Part shown: positions 47,106-55,988 of the stretch, piece by piece
Position numbering within the stretch: the first letter of the stretch is position 1
Layout of the letters: each line of letters begins with the position of its first letter
From: Nephromyces sp. MM_2019
Taxonomy: Eukaryota; Apicomplexa; Aconoidasida; Nephromycida
NCBI GenBank assembly: GCA_015657535.1
Contig: JADHZB010001831.1
Location: forward strand, 1 to 55,988
Direction: 5' to 3'
DNA length: 55,988 nt
Made by a program: the position numbers and the translations under genes
The notes under the pieces: generated by a model
Told to the model about the DNA's origin: nothing
Database searches by the model: none
The model's input: only the letters and a program-made list of their open reading frames with translations

Positions 47106-50100
47106 ATGCCGAATACGAAGATCCTTGCCTGGTGGCTAAGCGCTGTTATCTCATCCCCTGGATCTTTGTTCACCAGTGCTGCCACTTACTGGATCTTCTT
47201 TATGATACTGAAAGTATCTGTTATTACTCGCATTTCCGGGATAAATGGATTTGTTCTTCTGCTTCCGCTCTTTATTCTTGGTGGTAGTTATACCATGGCA
47301 GGAGCTATACCTGTTATTCAGGTTATCTTGTTGAAAGTGGAGTCTAGCCTTTATTTGATTTAGTTTTTGTGGAGTTTGGGGTTTTTTTTTTTGATTTTGA
47401 CCAAGGGATTGCATAATATCGAATTCTGAGCATTTCAGATTAAGTGGAGGCAGGTTGATGGTTTTTAGTGGGATGATTTAAGTTTTTTAAAGTGTTTTTG
47501 TAGCTGCAGAGATAAAGCAATGTAAGCATTAAGCACACACACTTTCACTGTAGCACTTTCGCTGTGGCACTTTCGAGCACACATTTTCACTGTAGCACTC
47601 TCGCTGTCGCATTTTTGAACGCACACTTTCAATTTCACACTTTCACACGCATACTTTTACTATCACATTTTCGCACACGCACCGATTTTACGGGGAGGAA
47701 ATTCACATTTTTTATGTTTTTGAGCTTTCTTCTACCTTTACAAGAGCTTTTTTGATGTTTTTTGCTTATTTTTGGCTTTTTGTAGTTTTTTTAAAATATA
47801 ATAGGCGTAGTAGGTGGGAATTTTCCTATAATGTATAAAAGTTATATATATCTTTTGAATAACTTTGGTTTTCTGCGGTTTTTTTATATAGTCGATAATT
47901 TTATTTGGAGGCCTAACTGCTGTGGGCTTTGACTTGAAGCAGAAACATCCTATCCATGGTGGGCCGATCGTAAGCATTGTAAGTCATGAAGCAGAGGTGT
48001 ACACACTTTCAAATAAATGTGATTATTTCTTGTATTTAATGTTATTTTATTCTTGTTGGAGCAAATTATTGCTATTTTATGGCACTTCTGCTATTTTTCT
48101 TTGAATCTTGCTGGTTGTAGAATCATGTGCAGTAGGAGATTTTGCAGGAGTCCATAATATTGGCATAAGGACTGGAAAAAAAGTAGAAAAATATATGCTT
48201 TAAATGAAATTTACTAATAGATTAATAAATGATATTTTCCTCTGAAAGTGCTGATTTTAACTTTGTTTTGACGTTCAAAGATGTCAATGAGGAAAGTTGT
48301 AGTATGATGAAGAAAATTATCATGTGTGTGTATTTTTTTGTGAATCTGAGAGTTCAGGACTTGGTCGTCTGTTGCATAGTGAAGTATATTTTCATGATAT
48401 TATCGCTTTTTATATCTTTTGGTAACATAATGCATACCCTCTGGCATTTTAAGCAGTTAAGCTAAAAATTTGGTTTATGCCTGAAATCTTTGTTCCTTCA
48501 CTTATGAGTGAACGGAAATTTATTACTGCAGGTAATGATTTCTGAGTAGGGGGGGGGCTGAGTAGGCGGGAGTTTGAGTAGGTGCGGGGTTGAATAGGTA
48601 GGGGGTTGAGTAGGTAGGGGGTTGAGTAGGTGGGAGTTTGAGTAGGTGGGAGTTTGAGTAGGTGGGGGGTTGAGTAGGTGGGAGTTTGAGCAGGTGGGGG
48701 GTTGAGTAGGTGGGGTTTTGATTGGGTGGGGGATTGAGTACTTGGGGGTTTGATTGGGTGGCAGGCTAAGTGGGTGGCAGGCTGATTAGGTGACGAAATT
48801 TCACGCAATCATATAGCCTTTCTTTGAGTTTTCTTGCCTAAATCTTTATATTTTGCTTGTAAAAAAGTAGAAAAATTCCCTTATTTGTGTTGGATTAGCT
48901 AAATTTAGTAAATAATCGGAATCTTATAATAAAATCCACTAGTTAATGCAAAACAACATATTTGATTATTTTAAATTCTTGATATTTATGACTATTTACC
49001 AAATTGACCTAGTTCTTTACATTTGTCTAGATTTGTGAAATTCGATGTTTGCATAGCCTCTTTGCGGTTTTAACTCGATTTTCGCACAGAATATTATAAA
49101 AATGGTAGCCCCTGGCTGTATTTTTGGAGCTTTTTTCGGGACTCTTGTAAATGATTACATTCCAGAGGTTGTTCTCATCACTGTTCTCCTAGTCGTTAGC
49201 TTATTTCTGGCATTTCGAATGGCATTTTTTGGTGTTTCCTGTTACAAGAATGACCGAGCTATTGCCGAGAGGCCAGCATTTAACGAAGTTCCCCTGACAG
49301 CAGAACTTCACTCTGAGTTCCTTGCCCGAGGCGATATATTTGAAAAACGAAACTTTGACCGTTCATATCTTACTGATACCCCCGCAGGAGCGGCAGCTTC
49401 GCCGGCAATCGAGTTTCAGGTCTTTCGTGGCATTGCGAGGAAATCAACTTACTCGGGAAGAAATCCCACGGATATTCCTCCAGTTGCTCTTAATCACCAT
49501 GTCTACGAAGTAGCCGAAAGTGAGATAGAGCTGTCGGAGCTCTCCAGCTCAAAAAGGCACGAAAGAAGCAGTGAAAGTCCAGAATTGTGTGCGACAGAGA
49601 GGCTATCTTTAGATCCGCTGACTCAGCGAGAAAATGAGAGTTTTGCACACACTACTGAAGGAGTGTATAAAAATGCTCCCGAACTTGCTTCAGTGATACA
49701 TAGTTCAGATGCTCGCAACGGCAACGCATCTATTGATAAGAAAGTTCAAGTCAGCCATCTGGCTGAGGAGGACGCTGAAATTACCTTGAAACCTCTAAAG
49801 AGTAGCTCTTCGCGAAGCACGGAGACTTACTCAAATGGTCAGTATGAGGATACCTCAAGGATTGCAAAAAAGAAGGACGAAGCTAGCCGTTCCGCCAAGT
49901 CGAAAAAGTCCATGCAGCATGCAGATGCTGCTAGTTCTTCTGACGACTTGGTGGCAACTGAGTTTGTGCATTCTCGAAAATTTTTACAGAATTATCCAGA
50001 AGATTTGCATCACAACGTAAAGATGAAGAGTCTTAGGTTACCGATGCCTAGAGATTTGAGTTCTAATGTAGCAAAGCAGTTTTCTGATATTAAGGAAGCG

Positions 50101-51462
50101 ACTAGTAACTTTGATATTGCTGATGATAACACTACAGGATCTAGTTTCAATTTTTATAGTCCTGATGCTACTGCCTATTCGTTTAATGCTAGCCGACGAA
50201 GCACAAGGGAAGGCTCAATAGTGAAGTTTGATGATGATTCTCAACGTCTTACATCTCCCTTGATTGAGAATGAAGCAGGCGGTACCCTCCATGAATTTTC
50301 CAAATTGCAAAAAGTTAATCATAATCTTAGGATTATGGGAGCTCACACTGATGAATCGCATAGCAAGTCTAAGCCTACAGGAAAGAAAGCGGATTGGGTT
50401 TTTCCAAAGTTTCATATTTCTGAAGTCTTTTCGAATTCTATAAAAACCCCAATTTACGTAAATTCTGTCGAATACGCAAGTGGCCTTTGCAAAAACACCG
50501 ATAACAACAAAAAGAGAGCGATAAATCTTCAAGGTTCCCCTTATACCATGGCATATTCGACCAAGCAAGCTCGAAATTTCCACTCAGATTGTCCTTTTTC
50601 AGAAGATGACGAGAGCCCTTTTGACTCGGACTCAGCCTGGCCTGCTTTGTCCCACGAGTTTACTGTTTCTGAGAGGAATATGGGGGTCCTATATGTTGAT
50701 CTCACAAAATCCAAGGTCATTTCCTTCCTAGTGCATTTTTCGGTGCTCTTATTTGCTTCAACTGCTGTGGTCGTGCTACCAAAGCTCTTCCGCCCTTCAG
50801 AAGGTACCCTGGTCTTCTGGATGGCAGTGCTAGGTTTCTGTTTACTGGTAGGGATTGTCCAACTATTATCCCTTATTGATGTTCTGAGAGCTAATCCAAG
50901 GTTAGAAGGTCTATCTAATCTTGAAGTAACCGCAGCTTTCTTAGGGGCAGCTAGAGGATCGCGATTTTCAGACACTTCGTATCTTTTTCCACGTTCGCGT
51001 GGTAGCGTCGGGGAGTCGCTTTTGCTTAGCCCAAATTATAGCGTTATGTCACAAAAATGGGGATTTTTGGTCCCAGTGGTTTCAATTTTTGGAGGGTTCA
51101 TCAGTGGTCTTTGCGGCGTTGGGTCTAGTGCCGTTTTGACACTGTTTTTCCTGAATCTTTGCGATCCAGTAATAGCGATAACTTCTGGTACTATTGGAGA
51201 CATTTTATCGGCCTCCACTTCGCTGGTTCATTTTGCCTTGCTAGGAAGGCTTCAGTACCTACCGGAGACTGTCATTTACAGCAGTGCTTGCGTTTTTTCT
51301 ATGGTTTTCGCTTGCTTATTATTGTGGTACTTGCAGCAGCGCGCCCACAAAAAGTATGTTTCACTCTTCGCAATGTCTTTTTTTTCTTCTTTATGCCTTG
51401 TCTTTTATGTCGTTAAGCTGGTTAAATATGTGGTCGAAGCAATCGCATCCTCCGCGATTTAG
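47106..51462 (+). CDS. TauE/SafE-family membrane transporter with large hydrophilic insert, three exons
   Basis: Exon 1 47106-47321, donor CAG/GTTATC; exon 2 47892-47969, acceptor TATATAG, donor ATC/GTAAGC; exon 3 49090-51462, acceptor TTTTCGCACAG. All phase 0; 888 aa. TauE/SafE proteins are polytopic permeases linked in bacteria to export of sulfite or other organic sulfur anions; substrate here is unknown. The two-fold family repeat is visible: first half ISGINGFVLLLPLFILGG, the KQKHPIHGGPI loop (family NLxxRHP) and MVAPGCIFGAFFGTLVND; second half FGGFISGLCGVGSSAVLTLF, SGTIGDILSASTSLVHF and LGRLQYLP. Between them (about residues 154-636) is a roughly 480-residue hydrophilic, Ser/Lys/Glu-rich insert, far longer than the usual inter-half loop. 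The exon 3 ATG (49102) is internal. The 5' end is the least sure part: 47106 is the first suitable ATG before the first membrane segment. Confidence 0.88.
47527..47690 (+). repeat. Degenerate repeat in TauE intron 1
   Basis: Words of the type CACTTTCACTGTAG and CACTTTCGCTGTGG recur every 15-25 bases with many changes and indels inside intron 47322-47891. It looks like an eroded minisatellite and has no coding significance that I can see. Confidence 0.6.
48545..48790 (+). repeat. G-rich 16-bp minisatellite in TauE intron 2
   Basis: About 15 copies of a unit near TTGAGTAGGTGGGGGG inside intron 47970-49089. The coding strand carries closely spaced runs of three or more G, so G-quadruplex formation in DNA or pre-mRNA is possible. 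The Pro/Thr-rich minus-strand frame at 48449-48808 is a by-product of the repeat and not a gene. Confidence 0.88.
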
Positions 51463-52744
51463 CATATGATTGCCGTGCTAAGCAATATGCTGCATCATTC
51501 AAAAGTATGACTGCGGAATTTGAAAAGGTACAAGTGAGAATGTAAAGGCAAGATCATACAAAACAGAGATCAGAGCTACTTGAAGTAATTTTTGTTCTAT
51601 GATAGTTAATAAGCCAAGTTTAATATGTTAAAGTGCGGTCTTTGGACGTACTCGATATACTAGTCCGATAACCCTGTTTCTACGTTGCTAATATGCATAA
51701 ATATTTGGTCACATAATAACCTTTATGACGGTTATTTGGGGTGCAAGCGCTAGATGACATACGCCACAAATTGCATAATTTAAGGTCATGATCCTTATTT
51801 CTTGGGGGGGAAAAACCCGCCTCCGGAACCCGGTCTCCTTTGAAAGTCAAGGTTTAGAGAAGTAACGTATATATAGTTAAGAATAATGCTCATTTGATTG
51901 GGAAAAATGAACTAATTTTAATGCAGTAGCTTCACTTGAGGTTGAAATGTTTGATAAAAACTCATTATTGCAGTGAATGCAGCAAAATATATATTGGGAA
52001 TTGATAATACTAGTAGGAGTAATACGAATAGGAGTATTAGTAACAGTAGTAATAACGATAATAATACTATTACTAACACCGCTACTACTATTACTCATAA
52101 CGATAACCTAATGTGAGTTTCGCATCACTTCGCAAGTCTGAATTCCTCTAAAATTAGCAGCTAGTTCATCGGGTCATTTCTCTCTCCATACCCCAGGGGG
52201 ATGAGAGAATAGCGGATGCACAGAACGTGCCATAAAAGTAGACCTTAATCCTGGAAGTCAAAGGGGAGAAACTTTCTCCCTCTTCCTCAGCGCAATTAGT
52301 ATGAGAACCCAAAATATGCTGGACGAGCGGATTTCTGAGCTTCTTACATACCAAAAATGAAGGGAAAATCGCAGATAACCCCCCCCTCCTGCTGCGCTTG
52401 AAATATTGAGGGGCGGGGGAGTCTTTGGATCTTAATTCTATACGCTCGATAAAAGCCGTCAGCGCTGTGGTCTGAGAAAAGCGGCGCTCAGTGAAAAATC
52501 AGGAGCAAATTTTTAGGCGATAATAAGCACACGATTTAGATGCATGCAGAATTTTATTCGTGTGGAAAGTCATTGGTATAATCTTCCTGTATGATTATGG
52601 GGGCCTACTAAAAAGGCTGCTTTTTAGGATGGTATGGACCTAAAGTGCTGCGGCTGATAGTGAGATGTCTTCTCTGAGGTATCATATCGCATTATCTATC
52701 TCAAAGAGTTTGTCGTTGTGTAGTATTTTTGTGGGGGAGAATCT

Positions 52745-52910
52745 TGTGCGCGAAAAAAGCGAGAATTTCTCTCTTCTTCCAGTTTTGTTTCGAGAAATCT
52801 CTCTTGTTTACATGAAAATACAACCTTTTCCCTCTTCCAGTTTATCTCACAAACGCTCCCGTGTGCGCATGAAAATACCACCCTTTCCCTCCTCTTCAGC
52901 TATCTTGCGG
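52745..52910 (+). repeat. Degenerate repeat of about 50 bp, three copies
   Basis: Units share GAAAATAC-ACC-TTTCCCTC and CTTCCAGTTT-TCTC blocks, the last two copies being more alike than the first. It lies between two convergent genes, with no coding role apparent. Confidence 0.6.
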
Positions 52911-53644
52911 TGAGTCACCAAGCAGCTCTCCTTTTTTTTTAAAAAGCTCTAATTCGCGTTTAAGCGCTTCAAATCAATACCAACAGTTTGGTTCATCAAA
53001 CGATCACAAAGCAATAAGCCCACCAAAAGAAAGATGCTCGAGGCCCCAACACTACACACACACGCACACATGAGGAGAAGCAAGTTTTAAGAGCAAACAT
53101 TCTCCCAAAAAGAAGTTGATTGAGAATTACTTGAAAAATATAACATAATATAAAGGTACTCTTATATACATCGCTGGTCATGCTTGCCAACGAATTCATT
53201 GAACTATATAGCTGATGAAGGGGCTTGCTTCGCACCATGAAGACGTAATTTTTGAGGATTTTTTACAAAGTATAAAATATGCAAATAAATTTAGATTTTA
53301 TATAATTAAAATACTTTTTCTTTCGATAAATCTTTACTTTTGCTTTTTTTGGTAGAATATCTCGGATATTTCATAAGAAATTATTAGGCAAGCTAGCCAG
53401 TCAATTTGATTCGATAACCGCGAGCTCTTAGCAATTAAAACATGGAAGAGGAGAATATCCCACATTCTGAGATTCTATTGTTTATCACCAAAAAATTAAA
53501 AGGAAAACTCATTTTCTCCTCGAAATGAAGTTCTCAGCTCTGAAGGAGCCTCGTAAAAGCTTTGGGTATATCCCAGCTGAAGGCGAAGTAATTCTACAAA
53601 GTCTCTGAGCATTAAGCTTTAGTAAGATTTCTCCCTGTGATTGA

Positions 53645-53695
53645 GCGGGTTGGAGGTTTGGGGATTTGAGGGATTGGGGGTTTAGGGTTTACCCC
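53645..53695 (+). repeat. G-rich tract with TTTAGGG-like words
   Basis: Contains GGGG-N6-GGG-N3-GGGGG-N4-GGG at 53660-53687, which fits the G-quadruplex pattern of four G-runs with loops of 1-7. It ends in GGGTTTAGGGTTTA, two overlapping matches to the TTTAGGG telomere repeat, followed by CCCC. It is too short to be a telomere; an interstitial remnant or chance are both possible. Confidence 0.6.
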
Positions 53696-53775
53696 AAAGA
53701 TATCCAGAAGGCTTCACTATAGCTGAAGCCTACATACAGAAAAATAAAAAGATAGAGCATCAGGAAAAAAGCTCT

Positions 53776-55184
53776 TCAGAGCGTCCTTCCTTGCGTGGAA
53801 GCAGCTCCTATCCTGGAAAGATAAAGATCCTGAAGAAACACACAAAATTAGGCAGCGAAGCTACGTTTTTAAGTTACCGAAAGAGGCAAGTTTTTACAGC
53901 AAAATCTTCCAAAACGGAGAAACAGCATTTGGAAGTATAAGCAGCAGCAAAGTAACAGCATAAACACACAGAAAAAAGTGCTGAACGCCCAAAAAATATA
54001 CACATCTGCCTTTGGTAGGTTATAATAGGCTAACACACTTTACCATTAGAAATTTCAATTTAGCCACTATTTCTGCGCATAGAACAGGAGATTCGGCAGT
54101 ATAGAGCACAACCAAATCAGCTAATCCATCCGTACTTCTCTGAGTGGCCTAAAAAAAAAAAGAGTAGATTTTCGCAAAGGTGTGTGTGCACCAGCCATAT
54201 ACATTGAAAGGAGTATTCTATACAAATGGCGAGCAAGGCAAAGTTAAAAGGAGGAAGGGCATGCCAGGTAAATTTTTTTTCATGCAAATAGATAAAAATA
54301 TACCCTTCTAATACTTGAGAGAATGAGAAGATACAGAAAATTCTTAGCCGATAGATAGTTTTAAGAGATCTACAGAAGAAGAAGTTATCCAAAATATCTA
54401 TGAGGAAGAAGAGCACTAAATTGTGCAAATATAGTCAAGAAAAGACTACGAGATACTCTGAAATCAGCAGAGTATCTCGTTAAATGGTCTAAGCTTCCTG
54501 CAGCTTTTATTGCATCCTTCCCAGGAACTAATGCTGCTTCAATTTTCAATGCTTCTCTTCTTATCTTTTACTGTATAAGTTTGATTACACTTAATTAGTA
54601 CTCAATAGTATTTATTGATATTTGTAACTTTTATGAGCCAAAAATGCTATAAATTTGTCAGGAAAGTACATTAAGCCAAATATCTAAAACAGTTGCGAAA
54701 AGCAGAAAATGTTAAAAGGAAAAGAAAAGTCATAAAAGTAGCATTTTCTGGGATTTTTTTGGCGAAAAAGTAAGATTTCTTCCTTCTAAACACACTTCAC
54801 CTTCCTAATATGAAAAAAGTTGCAAAATCCCATACGATATCGAGAAAAAAGGATTTTGTTTTTCTTCTTCTAAAAGCTTACTGTGTAGTTCCCAATAGAG
54901 CCTAAATAAAAGCTTTTCTGATCTCCAAGATGCAAGTCTACAAAGGTGAGCTCTTGAATTCTTTGAACTTTAGGAGGAGTTAGAAATCTCACGGCAGTTG
55001 CCGACAATGACACCACATTACCGAAAGACGCAATTCTATCTATCTGAAAGCATAAAAAGACCAAAATAATACGCACACACACACGCACCAAGACGATTAA
55101 AAAAACGTATGTAAACCCGATAAAGTGAAACACACACAACAATTTGATTCAAAAAAAGTATAAAAATCTGATAAATTGAAACAC

Positions 55185-55220
<36 letters not shown>

Positions 55221-55651
55221 TTCAATCCAAAAGAGCACCAAATAAAAATCTGCCTACTCAACCATAGCACCCACCACACACCACCAAAAAGTTCACTCTC
55301 CCTCAACACTTTTACCAAAGGGTAAGATAGCCTCATCTTATCAGAGGAAAAGTTCCCAGAGTGATGCTCCTTTGAAGCTAGTAAACGACTGTTAGAATAG
55401 AGATTAGCGAAGCTTTTATTGTTGAAGCCTGATAAGAAGTAGTTTCGACTGTTTGGCTTCTCAAAATTTATCTCATTCCAACCTAGTGAAGCCCCTTCAT
55501 TCTCTGACTTACGTATAGTCTTGGACTTTGCATTAACTGACATATCATTGTAATTAGGGGTGAAACTATTAAGCGAATCAGATCCTTCATTTAGGCTGCC
55601 AGGAAATGAAGGAAATTGGTGGTATATCCTCTGACCATCAATGGTAAGTAT
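53776..55651 (-). CDS. Unrecognised gene, 3' part (5' end beyond window)
   Basis: Model, 5' to 3': 55651-55316 (acceptor TTTTTTTTGCAG, donor TTG/GTAAAA), 55043-54882 (acceptor TGCTTTCAG, donor ACA/GTAAGC), 54564-54457 (donor AGA/GTATCT), 54148-54044 (acceptor TTTTTTTTTTTAG, donor ATG/GTAAAG), 53829-53776 (acceptor GTTTCTTCAG, stop TGA). All junctions are phase 0, giving 254 residues of the C-terminal part. The first block is Ser/Asn-rich and probably flexible. The second reads VVSLSATAVRFLTPPKVQRI and LTFVDLHLGDQKSFYLGS, which looks folded. The third and fourth are helical (EAALVPGKDAIKAAGSLDHL; TDGLADLVVLYTAESPVLCA). No family recognised. The first exon or exons lie beyond 55988. The acceptor at 54564 is the weakest site in the model. 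A perfect 13-bp inverted repeat overlaps the 54457 donor. Confidence 0.6.
54448..54480. repeat. Perfect 13-bp inverted repeat at a splice donor
   Basis: ACGAGATACTCTG at 54448-54460 and its exact reverse complement at 54468-54480, separated by 7 nt. On the minus-strand transcript the second arm contains AGA/GTATCT, the proposed 5' splice site after position 54457, so the donor would be paired in the hairpin. Confidence 0.85.
55060..55220 (+). repeat. CA microsatellite with roughly 48-bp duplication
   Basis: CA tracts at 55073-55088 and 55180-55220 flank two diverged copies (about 55097-55190) of a unit containing GATAAA-TGAAACACACA. It lies within the intron 55044-55315 of the right-edge gene. 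Confidence 0.75.
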
Positions 55652-55963
55652 CTGCAAAAAAAACGGATCGAAATGAGGTGGAGGAGGGGAGGAAGTGGTG
55701 AGAAGGCTGAGGAAGTGGAGACTCAACAATCAGCAGGTTGAAGTGAAGATTTTCCCCAAAAAAAGCTCGTCTAGCGGCTTGAAGATAGCATAAGGAGCAT
55801 GAAAATATTCTAGGAAGAAGAAGATAATAAAAAACCTCTAAAACACTCCGAAAAAATCATTTGCTTGATTGTTTCTACTATTTATTAAGAAGCAGAGCGT
55901 CTAAAAATATATATACAAACTATTCCATCAACGGGAATATTCCATAAACGAGGCTAATAGTAG

Positions 55964-55988
55964 ACACACACACACACACACACACACA
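55964..55988 (+). repeat. CA dinucleotide tract at window end
   Basis: Pure CA repeat running to the last base, so its true length is unknown. Confidence 0.95.

Larger units (their letters stand above)
51463..53775. other. Intergenic between convergent genes
   Basis: The 3' flanks of the TauE/SafE gene and of the minus-strand gene at the right edge meet here. It holds an imperfect ATA/ACT triplet tract with internal inverted symmetry (about 52005-52100), a C run at 52380-52387, three degenerate copies of a roughly 50-bp unit at 52745-52910 and a G-rich telomere-like tract at 53645-53695. No gene is supported. Confidence 0.5.

Noticed and set aside
48449..48808. 119-codon Pro/Thr-rich minus-strand frame
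   Set aside because: Produced by translating the 16-bp G-rich minisatellite; no independent coding evidence.

Overview
The window is nuclear DNA of an intron-rich, AT-rich eukaryote. Genes are split by GT-AG introns of about 110 to 1450 bp with clear polypyrimidine/AG acceptors, there are intronless histone genes, CA/TG microsatellites, minisatellites and one 50-base scaffold gap (26824-26873). The histone H4 variant residues (EEIRG; MDIVYSL) and the UBL5 sequence ([19 protein letters not shown]) look most like apicomplexan or other alveolate proteins. This lineage call is tentative and rests on family knowledge, not a search.

Layout. 1-1180: divergent histone pair, H2B (-) and H4 (+), around a GC-rich bidirectional promoter. 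2708-6900: four-exon RAD17-type checkpoint clamp loader (+). 6901-10185: no supported gene. 10186-12497: unrecognised multi-exon gene (-). 12498-15771: mostly non-coding, with a GC-rich island. 15772-17031: three-exon gene (+) for a membrane protein with two predicted membrane segments. 17032-25646: long AT-rich stretch without a convincing gene. 25647-26280: two-exon UBL5/Hub1 ubiquitin-like splicing modifier (-). 26824-26873: gap. 28959-29424: small three-exon basic protein (-), head-to-head with 29490-38254, a nine-exon gene (+) for a signal-peptide-bearing JmjC/ribosomal-oxygenase-like protein that has lost its iron ligands. 39497-40290: possible minus-strand exons. 40291-47105: no supported gene, one 14-bp minisatellite. 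47106-51462: three-exon TauE/SafE-family transporter (+) with a large hydrophilic insert. 53776-55651: 3' part of an unrecognised gene (-) that runs off the right edge.

Functional themes are chromatin (H2B, H4), DNA-damage checkpoint (RAD17), pre-mRNA splicing (UBL5) and secretory or membrane proteins (JmjC-like, TauE/SafE, two-TM protein). I see no operon-like linkage; the only close couplings are two head-to-head pairs (H2B/H4 and the small basic protein/JmjC-like gene).

For most spliced genes the exon models were built by hand from the sequence and checked only for splice-site consensus and reading-phase continuity; RNA data would settle the uncertain boundaries noted in each entry. In the most convincing models (UBL5, JmjC-like, TauE/SafE, two-TM protein, RAD17) every junction keeps phase and the summed exons are a multiple of three.
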